Positions 54,010 to 63,780 of a stretch of 64,000 nt of DNA are shown here, piece by piece. The stretch covers positions 248,001-312,000 of the forward strand of contig NZ_JAGHKO010000001.1 of the NCBI RefSeq assembly GCF_017742245.1, read 5' to 3'. Below the pieces are notes generated by a model that saw nothing but the letters and a program-made list of their open reading frames with translations, did no database searches and was not told the DNA's origin. A program made the position numbers and the translations under genes. Position 1 is the stretch's first letter, and each line of letters starts with the position of its first letter. The stretch comes from Niastella soli. Lineage in GTDB: Bacteria; Bacteroidota; Bacteroidia; Chitinophagales; Chitinophagaceae.

Positions 54010-54903
54010 TTAAATGGCCTGCTTATAAAATCTGCTAAGAACATAATCACGAACTGCTTTGCAGGTGTTTTTGGTAACCAGGCTTCCATAGCGTAAGCCA
54101 TGTTTAAAGCTTAACAGGCTTTTTCCAAACGACACCAGCAAAATGGAGATAAATGCCAGGTAATGGCGGTGCTTTTTCATTATGAACAAAGCATTGCGAA
54201 TACTGTAATAATCCCGCCACAATACCTTTTCATCTTTTTTACGGGCAACCGTGCTTTCCACACTCATCCGGTTCCACCTTTGGCGGCAACCTAAAAACAG
54301 GTCGCTGTGCACGAGTATTTTGTATCCGGCTGCTTTCTGCGACAGGTCAAAATCAAGATCTTCAAAACCGAAGAAAAGTTTTGGTTCTGTAATAATCCCA
54401 TCCCGGATGCTTTTTGCATTCACGATCTTGCACTGTCCGCCACCTATGGTATCAACCTCTATAAATGAATGCTTTTTCAACTCTTCATTTGTAGCGCGTT
54501 GTAACAGACCGGTAAACTTATTGAACCGGCTGCCCACCATCCCCACCTGTCCACATCGCTCACCGTATGACTCACCCAGGTTAACCAGTTTTTCAAATGT
54601 ATCTGGCGTCGGTGGCGGATCATTGTCATCACCCCAGAAGATCCATTGATAACCTTCTTCAGCCAGGATCTCCAGGCCTACTTTATCTCCACCGGCAGGC
54701 CCTGCATTGTAACCCATTTTAACGTAAGCAACTTCTGGATATAATTCCTCCAGTTTCAGCCTGGTCTCATCAGTTGTTCCATTATCTACCACCAGTAATT
54801 TTTCTGGGGGTAACGTTTGGGTCATGATCTTATGAATCGTATCCATTAAAATTTCTGCACGGTTAAACGTAACTACAAATGCAGCGAATCTTTTAGTATT
54901 CAT
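54010..54903 (-). CDS. GT2-family glycosyltransferase, paralogue of the neighbour
   Basis: The product has 297 residues. FAAFVVTFNRAEILMDTI, VDNGTTDETRLKLEELYP, WIFWGDDNDPPPTPDTFEKL and LFFGFEDLDFDLSQKAAGYKI match the protein at 53084 motif for motif, including a similar C-terminal hydrophobic segment (HYLAFISILLVSFGKSLL). It is the first of four consecutive GT2 genes. A gap of 214 bases without visible features separates it from the ABC transporter gene upstream. Confidence 0.92.
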   Translation of the reverse strand: MNTKRFAAFVVTFNRAEILMDTIHKIMTQTLPPEKLLVVDNGTTDETRLKLEELYPEVAYVKMGYNAGPAGGDKVGLEILAEEGYQWIFWGDDNDPPPTPDTFEKLVNLGESYGERCGQVGMVGSRFNKFTGLLQRATNEELKKHSFIEVDTIGGGQCKIVNAKSIRDGIITEPKLFFGFEDLDFDLSQKAAGYKILVHSDLFLGCRQRWNRMSVESTVARKKDEKVLWRDYYSIRNALFIMKKHRHYLAFISILLVSFGKSLLSFKHGLRYGSLVTKNTCKAVRDYVLSRFYKQAI

Positions 54904-55117
54904 GATTGTTCTTTAGGTGCGTAGATTTATAAAGCCTTTTTTGCTGGCGTTATATTCAAGCGAAGAATGTATTTACATTTTTGCCAAAGCAATGCAATGC
55001 ATGGTAAATAACCTCAGGTAGTACCTGTCTGCTATTTACTATACGGCATCAATATCGCATGGATAGCCAATCACATGCGTAACAAGGATGGTGGAAGTTT
55101 AACTGTAAGCGCTCTCC

Positions 55118-56923
55118 TTACATTCCCTGTAAGGAAACCATTTTTTGAAAGCGGGATGATTTGTTTACCATTTCTTCAAATGACCCGGATGCGGTCACTT
55201 TCCCTTTTTCAAGTAAGTAAATGGTATCTGCTTCTTTTATGGTTGATAACCGGTGGGCTATCAATACGATGGTGTAGGTACCACGTAATTGTTCAATATT
55301 TTCCTGAATGATCTTTTCTGTTTCTGAGTCAAGCGCCGAAGTAGCTTCATCAAAGATCAGCACTTCGGTGTCTTTGTATAACTCGCGGGCAATTGAGATC
55401 CGCTGGCGCTGGCCACCCGAGATCAGAATACCATTATCACCGAGACGGGTTTGCTCTTTTTCAGGCAATGAATCTACAAAAGTACCCAGCGAAGCCATAC
55501 GCAACACATCATTAAAGCGTTGTTGATTTTCAGGCGTTGGCTCGGCCCAGAAAGTGATATTATTAAAGATAGTATCGTTGAATACAACTGGTTCCTGGGA
55601 AATATAACCCACTTTATCACGATATGTGTTCAGGTTGTATTGCGACATGGGCAGGGCATCAATATACAGCTCGCCGCTATCGGGCCGTATTAACCCGGCA
55701 ATCATATTGGCCAGGGTTGTTTTACCTGCGCCACTTTCACCCACCAATGCAATCGTTGATTTTTTCTCCACGTCCATATTAATGCCATCCAACACCTTCA
55801 GGGAATCATAGGAAAGAGAAACGTCTTTCAATTCAATTCTATCCTGAATGGATTTGAATGAAACCGGACCGTGTACTTCCTGAAGGGCAGCCATTTCTTT
55901 GGTTAAAGAAGTTACGGCATTAATACCACCGCTGTTCTCAATAAAGCCCTGCCAGTAGTTCTGCGTCATTACCAAAAAGCTGAGCGCTCTGTAAAAAAGC
56001 AATAAACTCAGGATGATACTACCCAGGCTGGCGCCCATCCAGTTCAGCTGCGCAAATATTACAACAGTAACTATTATTACAATGATGGGCTCTTTAATAC
56101 TGGTAGCAATGGCCGTCATGTGCCCGATCTTCTTGTTCAACCCTTCGGCCTGATTAATAACATTCTTTAACTTTTTGGAATACTGGTTAAAGGTGTTGGT
56201 GGACTTCAGGTATTTGAAGTAATGCGTGGTTTGAATAAGGAAGCTGTTGAAATCGCTTCCTTTCTTCGACAACTCATTAGAGGCACGCTTGGTTGTTTTA
56301 TAAATATTATTATAGATCAGGTTCGACACTACTGCACCAAAGCAAACCAATACAGCAAACTGGTAGTTGGCCAGGAATGCCAGGAACATATAGGTGAGCA
56401 ACATCACCGATGCCTGCGCCGCGGTAAAATAAAAGCTGAACGACTGAAACAACCGCTGTACTTCGGTCGTAAGCGTGTTCTGGATCTTTCCTGAGTCTAT
56501 TTTCAGAAAGGCGCTGTATGATAAGCCTTCCAGGTTATTTACCAGGCGATAACGAACTTTCTTAATAAACAATTCGCGTAACCGGGCATAGAACTTCATC
56601 TGGAAGTATTTCATAATACCCTTGAATACAAACAAAGTAACCAGCGACATCAGCACCGTAGTTACGGTCAATTCAAATCCCATTTTGCGAATGAGATTGA
56701 TGATGTGCTGAAGCTGGCCCATCGACTCTGAATGATCGGCGGCGGCCTGAGCAGTTTGCCCATCACCCACTGCTTTTAACAGGGGAATGAACATAGCCAG
56801 CCCCATACCATCCAGGAAACTGATCAAAATGCTCAGCCCCAGAAAGAACAACAGCTTGTGGCCAATGATGCTGTAGTAGTATTTAAAATAAGTATAGAAA
56901 TTATTTTTGAGAGAGAATTTCAT
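55118..56923 (-). CDS. ABC transporter, fused membrane and ATPase domains (MsbA/PglK-like)
   Basis: The product has 601 residues. Six membrane spans (about 20-330) precede an ATPase domain with Walker A GESGAGKTTL (about 394-403), signature LISGGQRQRISIARELY and Walker B VLIFDEATSALD. Homodimeric exporters of this type flip lipids or lipid-linked oligosaccharides (MsbA, PglK). No Wzx-type flippase is present in the window, so this protein is the best candidate for moving the lipid-linked repeat unit across the inner membrane. It sits between the chain-length kinase gene and the glycosyltransferases. Confidence 0.9.
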   Translation of the reverse strand: MKFSLKNNFYTYFKYYYSIIGHKLLFFLGLSILISFLDGMGLAMFIPLLKAVGDGQTAQAAADHSESMGQLQHIINLIRKMGFELTVTTVLMSLVTLFVFKGIMKYFQMKFYARLRELFIKKVRYRLVNNLEGLSYSAFLKIDSGKIQNTLTTEVQRLFQSFSFYFTAAQASVMLLTYMFLAFLANYQFAVLVCFGAVVSNLIYNNIYKTTKRASNELSKKGSDFNSFLIQTTHYFKYLKSTNTFNQYSKKLKNVINQAEGLNKKIGHMTAIATSIKEPIIVIIVTVVIFAQLNWMGASLGSIILSLLLFYRALSFLVMTQNYWQGFIENSGGINAVTSLTKEMAALQEVHGPVSFKSIQDRIELKDVSLSYDSLKVLDGINMDVEKKSTIALVGESGAGKTTLANMIAGLIRPDSGELYIDALPMSQYNLNTYRDKVGYISQEPVVFNDTIFNNITFWAEPTPENQQRFNDVLRMASLGTFVDSLPEKEQTRLGDNGILISGGQRQRISIARELYKDTEVLIFDEATSALDSETEKIIQENIEQLRGTYTIVLIAHRLSTIKEADTIYLLEKGKVTASGSFEEMVNKSSRFQKMVSLQGM

Positions 56924-56986
56924 CGTTCATTTTTTTACGCCAAACATTGAACGCTTAACACCGAACGCTAAAATGTCTTGTATTTT

Positions 56987-57014
56987 GCGTTGAGCGTTAA
57001 GCGTTCTGCGTTAA
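56987..57014. repeat. Heptanucleotide array (GCGTTAA family)
   Basis: GCGTTGA GCGTTAA GCGTTCT GCGTTAA follow at a strict 7-base period, ending six bases before the stop codon of the chain-length kinase gene. Inverted copies of the same word (AACGCTTAACA, GAACGCTAA) lie at 56951-56970. Confidence 0.8.
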
Positions 57015-57019
57015 GCCTA

Positions 57020-59380
57020 TTAAGCTATCTTCAATTTTCTATCAGAACCTTTTTTCTTCTTTTTCGTTTTCCCCATTTGTCCGTACTCATAACCATAACC
57101 ATATACATGCTGGAACCCGTAACCAGGTTTAATGCCGTTGATGATCAGAGAAATGTGTGGCAATTTTTGATCCTGGTGTAATTCATTGATCAATTTCAAC
57201 GATGGGCGCACGGTATACTTATGACGCAATACGAAGAAGGACAGATCGGCCAGTTTACCCAATGACAAGGCATCAGACACGGCTTCCACCGGTGGCGTAT
57301 CCATTACAACATAATCATAATGCGCCTTCAGGTAATCGAATAACGATTTCATGCGCGGGTTCAGAATGATCTCACCTGGATTCAGGGGCAAAGGTGTTCC
57401 TGCGCTCAGGAAGGTTAGATTTTCCAGTTCAGGCACAGATTGTAATATATCATCTATCTGAACTTCTCCCCTCAAATAATTAGTGATCCCGATCGTCTTT
57501 TTAAAACCTAAACGCTCAGACAAACTTGGGTTGCGAAGGTCAAACTCTAGCAACGCCACTTTCTTACTGCTGATGGCCAGTGAGCTTGCCAGGTTCAGAC
57601 TTACAAAGCTTTTTCCTTCACCGCTCACACTGGAAGTGACCATCAATACTTTTTGCTCAGGGCCATAACCCATGTAAGAGATATTCGTACGCAGGGTCCT
57701 GAACTGTTCGGCAATGGGCGACACGGTTTCTTCTGCAATTACCAGGTCGGCCTTGCTGTTATCGAGGATGATCTCACCCGCAATAGGCAGCGATGTAATA
57801 CTGTGCACATCTTCGCGGGTCTCGATCTTGTTATTCAACATAAACTGAACCACTATGATCAGCACCGGCAGCAAAAGCCCCAGTATCAATCCCATGGCAT
57901 ACACCATATATGGTTTGGGGTTCACGCTTCTGCTTACGTTCCAGTCCACAACGCGTGTACCAGCAATACCAGCAGAGGCATATTCCATTTTCTTGTCTTC
58001 TATCTTCTGTTGCAGGAAAGTGTACAACTGATCTTTTACGCCTAATACCCGGTTGGTTTGATTCAGGTCTTTTTCCTTTTCTGTCATGCCCTGAAAACGG
58101 CCTGTTGCGTTTTGTTCCTGCGAAGCAATAAAGGCATTACTGGTCCTTATTTGCTGGCGGATACTACTGAGACTGGTTAAAATACTGTTCTTTGCACTGG
58201 CCAGGGCCGAGTTGATCTCAGGCAAACGAATATCCTGTGGCGTACCCCGGTCAAGGATCTCCTTTTTTCTTACCACCAGTTTATTATATCCGTCAACAAA
58301 AGCGGCCAAACTGGGATCTGCCAATGCAGCAACGTTGGGAATGATCTGTTCCTGACCACTTGCCAGTATACTGTTTTCCACCTGGGTCAACAGATTTTCC
58401 CTTAACTGGTTCTCCCCTTTTCGGCTATCGAGTGTCACCAGGTTACCCAGTAACTGATTGGCCGATGTAGGCACATCGTTGACCTTATTGGTAGCCTTGA
58501 AATCTTTTACTTTATTAGCCTGTTGCGCCAGTTCCGACGATACGGTGTTCAACCGGTTTTCGAGGAATTCAATTTCTGTACGCAGGGCTTTACTTTTGAA
58601 TTCGAAGTTGGCTTCATCATAATTATGTAGCAATACTTCTACTATTTGTTTGGCCCTTTCAGGAATTTCATCTTTAACGGTTATCTGCAGCATGGCCATA
58701 CCACCCTTGGGCACAGCGCTGGCTGAAACCCGGGAAGCATATTTTCCTACAGCCCCTTCCCTGCCGGAAAAACGAAGCAGGTAAACGCCCTTGCTAATGT
58801 TAATAAAGGGTTTGGGCTCAATAGTGATGGTATCGTGTTTAAATACCAGGGGTACATTGTAATACCCTTTCACTACCTCTTTCTCCAATTGTAGTTTGTA
58901 GCTGTCTTCACTCACCAGTAATTTGTATACGGGTGTTTTTTCGTCAATATCCCACCGTTTTAGTTTAACGGTAAAGGGCAATGAGTCGAGGTGAAGTTGT
59001 TTATCAAGCACCCTGCCCTTTTGCATTACTTCAATATCGAGGTGCAATGAGTCAACTATTTGCTCGATAAGGGCAGCCGCTTCCAGTTTAAATATTTCAC
59101 TATTTAAATCGGGGGCCGCCTGGGCGGCAGCAGCCTGGCCAGAGCCAAAAGCCGATCCACCCAATATATTTGATTTTACTTCACTGGGCGATTGTACTTC
59201 AATAAAAGTTGATACCTGGTATAACGGAGTGGTATATCGTATATACACAAAGGCAGCAGCTAAACAAACGCCGGCAGATAAAATAAGCCAGTAATAGCCT
59301 TTTGCCAGTTTTCCGAAAAGTCGTTTTGCATCAAAACCACCTTTACTCTCTTCTGGCTCGTCATGATACTTCTGCTCCAT
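57020..59380 (-). CDS. Polysaccharide co-polymerase with tyrosine autokinase domain (Wzc/GumC type)
   Basis: The product has 786 residues. Two membrane spans (about 31-50 and 495-517) flank a periplasmic chain-length domain with coiled-coil stretches (about 240-420). The cytoplasmic BY-kinase has Walker A TSSVSGEGKSFVS (about 578-590), Walker A' VALLEFDLRNPSLSERLGF and Walker B YDYVVMDTPP. The C-terminus is rich in tyrosine (YGFQHVYGYGYEYG) before a lysine-rich tail, matching the autophosphorylation cluster of Wzc. It controls chain length and connects with the Wza-like exporter encoded 11 bases upstream. Confidence 0.94.
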   Translation of the reverse strand: MEQKYHDEPEESKGGFDAKRLFGKLAKGYYWLILSAGVCLAAAFVYIRYTTPLYQVSTFIEVQSPSEVKSNILGGSAFGSGQAAAAQAAPDLNSEIFKLEAAALIEQIVDSLHLDIEVMQKGRVLDKQLHLDSLPFTVKLKRWDIDEKTPVYKLLVSEDSYKLQLEKEVVKGYYNVPLVFKHDTITIEPKPFINISKGVYLLRFSGREGAVGKYASRVSASAVPKGGMAMLQITVKDEIPERAKQIVEVLLHNYDEANFEFKSKALRTEIEFLENRLNTVSSELAQQANKVKDFKATNKVNDVPTSANQLLGNLVTLDSRKGENQLRENLLTQVENSILASGQEQIIPNVAALADPSLAAFVDGYNKLVVRKKEILDRGTPQDIRLPEINSALASAKNSILTSLSSIRQQIRTSNAFIASQEQNATGRFQGMTEKEKDLNQTNRVLGVKDQLYTFLQQKIEDKKMEYASAGIAGTRVVDWNVSRSVNPKPYMVYAMGLILGLLLPVLIIVVQFMLNNKIETREDVHSITSLPIAGEIILDNSKADLVIAEETVSPIAEQFRTLRTNISYMGYGPEQKVLMVTSSVSGEGKSFVSLNLASSLAISSKKVALLEFDLRNPSLSERLGFKKTIGITNYLRGEVQIDDILQSVPELENLTFLSAGTPLPLNPGEIILNPRMKSLFDYLKAHYDYVVMDTPPVEAVSDALSLGKLADLSFFVLRHKYTVRPSLKLINELHQDQKLPHISLIINGIKPGYGFQHVYGYGYEYGQMGKTKKKKKGSDRKLKIA

Positions 59381-59391
59381 AGCGGTAAGTT

Positions 59392-60216
59392 TTATTTGGT
59401 TGTGTTGTGAATGGTAAAGCCGAGGGTTACTATCGAGATCACTACAGTGAACATGGAGGCCATCAATCCGGATTCTTCTTTGAAGATAGAATTTGAACGT
59501 GCCTGCACATAGATCACGTCGTTCGGCCGCATCAGAAAAATATCCGGATCGTCTAACACACTTGCCTTTCTCAGATCGAATTTTCTAATGGTCCTTTTAC
59601 CGTTGTAGTCCCGGTACAAACGAATGTCATAGCGTTTGGCAGTGTGCGGCAGATCGCCGGCAGCCGCCAGGGCGGTGAACAGCGTTGCCTGTTGCGCTGG
59701 TATTACAAAAGAACCAGGGGTCTTTACCTCACCCAACACAGTTACTTTAAAAGTAGTAAAACTTACTTCTATCAAAGGTTCTTTCAGGTAGGGGCTTACA
59801 GCACCATATAATTTTTGTTTTGCCTGGCTGGCAGTTAATCCTGCCAGTTTTAATCTGCCAACAACCGGAATTTCCACTTCACCTTCTTCATTAACCACAT
59901 AATCAGCGCCACCCGTTCCACCACCGGTACCCACACCACCACCAACACCAACCGCAGCAGCCGCAGCATTAGCGGCCCCGGCCATGCTGTGTTTATTAAA
60001 AAAAGCAGCACTCTCTTGATCTTTGACAATAAAATTGATATCGAGCCTGTCGCCCCGCTCAATAATGCGTTCTGGCACAGGCATTGCTTTCAATTCATAT
60101 GTTTCCGCATTAGGCAGATCATCGAAGTAATTCAACTTCTTGCTGGTACTGCAAGAAGTGGTAAGCATGAAAATAACCCCTACACAGTATGTAAGGGTAA
60201 TGTGGTTTCTATTCAT
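59392..60216 (-). CDS. Polysaccharide export outer-membrane lipoprotein (Wza-like)
   Basis: The product has 274 residues. A lipoprotein signal with LTTSC gives Cys22 as the acylated residue. The Poly_export domain (ERIIERGDRLDINFIV, then a glycine-rich loop, then VVNEEGEVEIPVVGRLKLAGLT) and an SLBB domain (FTTFKVTVLGEVKTPGSFVIP) follow. The C-terminus has a hydrophobic stretch suited to the outer membrane. An unusual alanine/glycine-rich insert (about 80-105) lies within the export domain. It should form the outer-membrane channel paired with the Wzc-like protein. Confidence 0.93.
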   Translation of the reverse strand: MNRNHITLTYCVGVIFMLTTSCSTSKKLNYFDDLPNAETYELKAMPVPERIIERGDRLDINFIVKDQESAAFFNKHSMAGAANAAAAAVGVGGGVGTGGGTGGADYVVNEEGEVEIPVVGRLKLAGLTASQAKQKLYGAVSPYLKEPLIEVSFTTFKVTVLGEVKTPGSFVIPAQQATLFTALAAAGDLPHTAKRYDIRLYRDYNGKRTIRKFDLRKASVLDDPDIFLMRPNDVIYVQARSNSIFKEESGLMASMFTVVISIVTLGFTIHNTTK

Positions 60217-60260
60217 TTGTACGTTATTTTATTAATGGCCCGGTTGCAGGTGGGCAGCCT

Positions 60261-61262
60261 TTAGGAGGTGACTTTCATGTACGACGACTGCTTATACCAC
60301 TCTACCGTAGTTTCTAATCCTTTTTGAATGGTTACGTTAGGCTGGTAACCGATCAGCTGTTTGGCCTTGCTCACATCGGCCAGGCTATGGCGAACATCCC
60401 CTCTGCGTTCTTCGCGGTAGTTAGGCTTCAGGTCAATGCCTGTAAACGCGCTGATGTGCTTCCACAATTCGTTCAAGGTGGTTTTATCGCCCACTGCAAT
60501 ATTCACCACTTCGTGTTGGTTTATCTCAGGCGCCAGGGCGGCTTTTATGTTTGCCTGAACCGCGTTCTCAACGTATGTAAAATCACGGCTCGTTTCTCCG
60601 TCACCGTTAATAAAGGGGGCGTGCTGGTTCAATGCGCTTTGTATAAACAAAGGAATAACGGCAGCGTATGGGCCATTGGGATTTTGGCGGGGACCAAATA
60701 CATTGAAGTAACGTAATCCAATGGTATGAAAATCGTATGTACGGCTGAATACCGAGGCATACAGTTCATTTACATATTTTGTTACAGCGTATGGTGAAAG
60801 CGGGTTACCAATTTTATCTTCTACTTTGGGTAAGCCCGGATGATCGCCATAGGTACTTGAGCTGGCTGCATACACCATTCTTTTAACACCTGCATCTCTT
60901 GCCGCCACCAGTACATTCAAGAAGCCTGTTACATTCACTTCATTGCTGGTAATGGGGTCATTAATGGAGCGGGGAACCGACCCCAATGCAGCCTGGTGCA
61001 ATACATAATCAACACCTTCCACTGCACGATGGCAGGTATCCAGATCGCGAATATCGCCTTCTATTAAACTAAATTCAGGACGGGCTAAATAGGGTTCAAT
61101 ATTTTCCATGGATCCGGTACTGAAATTATCGAGCACCCGCACTTTGCCTACTCCATGAGTCAATAAATATTCAACAATGTTTGAACCAATAAAGCCCGCG
61201 CCTCCGGTTACCAGAAAAGTTGCATTGCTTATATCGGCAGTATGATATTTCTGATTGTACAT
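60261..61262 (-). CDS. UDP-N-acetylhexosamine 4-epimerase-like SDR (WbpP/TviC type)
   Basis: The product has 333 residues. NAD motif TGGAGFIGS (19-27), catalytic SSS (134-136) with Tyr158 and Lys162 ([13 protein letters not shown]), and [16 protein letters not shown] are characteristic of the WbpP/TviC group that interconverts UDP-GlcNAc and UDP-GalNAc or their uronic acids. It lies 9 bases after the gene for the matching 6-dehydrogenase, so the pair probably makes UDP-GalNAcA or a related sugar acid, as in the Vi antigen route. Confidence 0.9.
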   Translation of the reverse strand: MYNQKYHTADISNATFLVTGGAGFIGSNIVEYLLTHGVGKVRVLDNFSTGSMENIEPYLARPEFSLIEGDIRDLDTCHRAVEGVDYVLHQAALGSVPRSINDPITSNEVNVTGFLNVLVAARDAGVKRMVYAASSSTYGDHPGLPKVEDKIGNPLSPYAVTKYVNELYASVFSRTYDFHTIGLRYFNVFGPRQNPNGPYAAVIPLFIQSALNQHAPFINGDGETSRDFTYVENAVQANIKAALAPEINQHEVVNIAVGDKTTLNELWKHISAFTGIDLKPNYREERRGDVRHSLADVSKAKQLIGYQPNVTIQKGLETTVEWYKQSSYMKVTS

Positions 61263-61271
61263 AATTAAAAG

Positions 61272-62561
61272 TTATAAACGTGCATCAACTAGATCTTTAC
61301 CTAAATGGGCTTTCACATCAAACAGCACGCAATGGTCGCTGCATAATTTTTTGATGATCTCGTAATCGAATTCCTTATGCGCTACTGCCAGCACTACTGC
61401 GTTGTATTGAGATTGTGTTGCAGGTAATTCCTGAACAGTTTTCACCCCGTACTCATGCATTACTTCTTCGGGGTTAGCCCAGGGATCGTACACATCCACA
61501 TCTACGTGATAGCTTTGCAGGTGTCTGATAATGTCAATAACCTTGGTATTGCGAACGTCGGGGCAATTCTCTTTAAAAGTAATTCCTAATACCAGGGCTT
61601 TGCTTCCTGAAACCTGGATACTTTTCTTAACCATCAGCTTTATTACTTCACCGGCAACATAAGCGCCCATACCATCATTCAACCGGCGACCAGCCAGGAT
61701 AATTTCGGGATGGTATCCTACTTCCATGGCTTTTTGCGCCAGGTAATATGGGTCAACCCCTATACAGTGACCGCCAACCAAACCGGGGCGGAATGGTAAA
61801 AAGTTCCATTTTGTTGAAGCGGCTGCCAACACTTCCTGGGTATCAATGTCAAGCAGGTTAAATATCTTAGCCAGCTCATTGATAAAGGCGATGTTGATAT
61901 CGCGTTGTGCATTCTCAATTACCTTGGCTGCTTCGGCCACTTTTATTGAAGGCGCCAGGTGAGTGCCCGCTACAATAATGCTGCTGTAAACATCATTCAC
62001 GATCCGGGCAGCTTCGGGAGTAGAACCGGAGGTTATTTTTTTAATTTTCGTTACGGTATGTTCTTTATCGCCGGGGTTAATACGCTCGGGAGAATAACCG
62101 GCATAAAAATCTTTATTGAACGTAAGTCCTGAAACTTTTTCCAAAATAGGTACGCACTCTTCTTCGGTAACACCAGGATATACAGTAGACTCATATATTA
62201 CGATATCACCTTTCTTCAACACCTTTCCTACTGTTTCGCTGGCTTTCACCAGTGGAGTAAGATCAGGACGGTTATATTTATCTACGGGGGTAGGTACTGT
62301 TATAATAAAAATGTTGCTTGACCTAATGTCTTCCAGTTGATCGCTCACCCATAAACCAGTTAAACTGTTGGCCTTCTCTTTAAGCACAGAAGTGAGGTGA
62401 TCGTTGCTGATCTCCAGTGTGTGATCGTTACCAGACCGCAATTCGGCTATACGGTTCTTATTGATATCAAAACCAACAACAGGATATTTTTTAGCAAATT
62501 CAACTGCCAGGGGTAAACCAACATATCCTAAACCGATTACCGTTAAATGATACTTCTCCAT
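61272..62561 (-). CDS. UDP-N-acetylhexosamine 6-dehydrogenase (WbpO/TviB type)
   Basis: The product has 429 residues. NAD motif [17 protein letters not shown] (8-24), [14 protein letters not shown], and the catalytic cysteine in [18 protein letters not shown] (about Cys265) are clear; the C-terminal UDP-binding domain includes [18 protein letters not shown]. It oxidises C6 of a UDP-HexNAc to the uronic acid. GDKEHT and KWNFLPF are typical of the TviB/VipA group rather than UDP-glucose dehydrogenase. A uronic acid in the polymer is therefore expected. Confidence 0.93.
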   Translation of the reverse strand: MEKYHLTVIGLGYVGLPLAVEFAKKYPVVGFDINKNRIAELRSGNDHTLEISNDHLTSVLKEKANSLTGLWVSDQLEDIRSSNIFIITVPTPVDKYNRPDLTPLVKASETVGKVLKKGDIVIYESTVYPGVTEEECVPILEKVSGLTFNKDFYAGYSPERINPGDKEHTVTKIKKITSGSTPEAARIVNDVYSSIIVAGTHLAPSIKVAEAAKVIENAQRDINIAFINELAKIFNLLDIDTQEVLAAASTKWNFLPFRPGLVGGHCIGVDPYYLAQKAMEVGYHPEIILAGRRLNDGMGAYVAGEVIKLMVKKSIQVSGSKALVLGITFKENCPDVRNTKVIDIIRHLQSYHVDVDVYDPWANPEEVMHEYGVKTVQELPATQSQYNAVVLAVAHKEFDYEIIKKLCSDHCVLFDVKAHLGKDLVDARL

Positions 62562-62600
62562 TTCTTCAATATTTCAATTTGAGATTTAAGTAATTTATGA

Positions 62601-63095
62601 CTAGCCTTTTGAAAGGTTGTTTTTATCAATCGCTACCAGGGCAAAACCTAAAGAAGGCAACATCACTTTCACACTCCTGTTATTCACTTCCATCACCTGA
62701 CCGGTTTGTTGCATCAGCGGACCGTTAATAATGGTCACTTCATCATTTATGTTCACATCAATTCTTTCTACCTGTATGTATTCGTAATCGTTCAAAAACT
62801 GCTTCACTATCTCAATTTCTTCATCGCGTATTACTGCGGGTTTTCCCTGAAAAGTTACGAACCCTATTACACCATCTGTTTGCAGCACTGGAATGTGTGC
62901 TTTGGGTGCTAACCGAACCAACACATATGATTTAAATAAGGGTTCAAATATAATCTTCTTTCGGTCGCTCCAGTTCTTCTCAATCTTCTGCAATGGACAA
63001 TAGTTCTCAATTTGTTTCAAGCCCAACAGATCAGCCACTTTCTTTTCCCAACGGGGCTTAGTGTATAAGGCATACCAACGTAAGTTTGTATTCAT
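62601..63095 (-). CDS. NusG-like transcription antiterminator (UpxY/RfaH type)
   Basis: The product has 164 residues. The N-terminal NGN domain starts WYALYTKPRWEKKVADLL and contains IIFEPLFKSYVLVRL and GVIGFVTFQGKPAVI; the C-terminal KOW domain contains DEVTIINGPLMQQTGQVMEV. UpxY-type proteins are encoded first in Bacteroidota capsule operons and let RNA polymerase read through the leader and the long operon. Its place as first gene of a run of more than ten polysaccharide genes fits this precisely. A 330-base leader separates it from the promoter. Confidence 0.93.
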   Translation of the reverse strand: MNTNLRWYALYTKPRWEKKVADLLGLKQIENYCPLQKIEKNWSDRKKIIFEPLFKSYVLVRLAPKAHIPVLQTDGVIGFVTFQGKPAVIRDEEIEIVKQFLNDYEYIQVERIDVNINDEVTIINGPLMQQTGQVMEVNNRSVKVMLPSLGFALVAIDKNNLSKG

Positions 63096-63124
63096 TTTTC
63101 GGGTTTATAACACATTTCAACGCA

Positions 63125-63160
63125 AAGCTCCCGCTTCCCTCAGTCACATTCGCTACTGAG
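63125..63160 (-). promoter_or_regulatory. Leader hairpin and ops-like word before upxY
   Basis: On the minus strand CTCAGT/ACTGAG (63160-63155 and 63144-63139, 10-base loop) is followed by AGCGGGAGCTT (63135-63125). The latter agrees with the E. coli ops element consensus GGCGGTAGCnT at all but two defined positions. It lies 30 bases before the upxY start. Function as a recruitment site for the UpxY protein is an inference. Confidence 0.3.
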
Positions 63161-63434
63161 AAACAAAAAATATTAAAATCAAATCCAGTAAATTCAATAG
63201 CCAAATCACCATCTCTTCTGCGCTGTTCACGAGAATATCAGATCGTAATAGGTTATTGAGTTCCAATAAAACAAATACGGTACACAAGTAAATAGTAAAA
63301 CCAGAGGCTATTCGAAAGGATTGGTTCAGAGGCTTTCGAAGGAAATCGGGCCAATGGGGTGATTCGAAAGGAAAATCGGGTAACGACCGGTAATTACATG
63401 GGATGTTGGACGATCAGAGGTTAATGTAGACGCT

Positions 63435-63465
63435 CAAAAGTAGAAAGTTTTTTGATATTATGCAA
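63435..63465 (-). promoter_or_regulatory. Promoter of the polysaccharide operon
   Basis: On the minus strand TTG (63465-63463), 20 bases, then TACTTTTG (63442-63435) match the Bacteroidota consensus TTTG-N19-TAnnTTTG closely. Transcription would start near 63428, giving a leader of about 330 bases before upxY, as is usual for operons controlled by UpxY antiterminators. Confidence 0.55.
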
Positions 63466-63780
63466 TATCGGCCGTTGATTTTTATATACCCTAATGTGGT
63501 TATTTTTAAAATACCCAATCGACCTTATAAGCAAATAGTCCTATGTCAATCAATTAGTAAGAGATACATATTACATTACCCCGCGACTGTGTTATCAATG
63601 TGTAATCATTGACGCCGGTAGCTGGTTACCTGGCACCGATCTGTCGGGGGTACTCGTTACCGGTCGCCAGCACCTGCCTTACTACATTGTAGTTACCCGG
63701 ATGCCTGTGTGCAGGTGAGTCCTGGTCACATTCCAGTCAGATTCTCTCCAGATATACTACTACAGGCCATTTCCCGCCTA

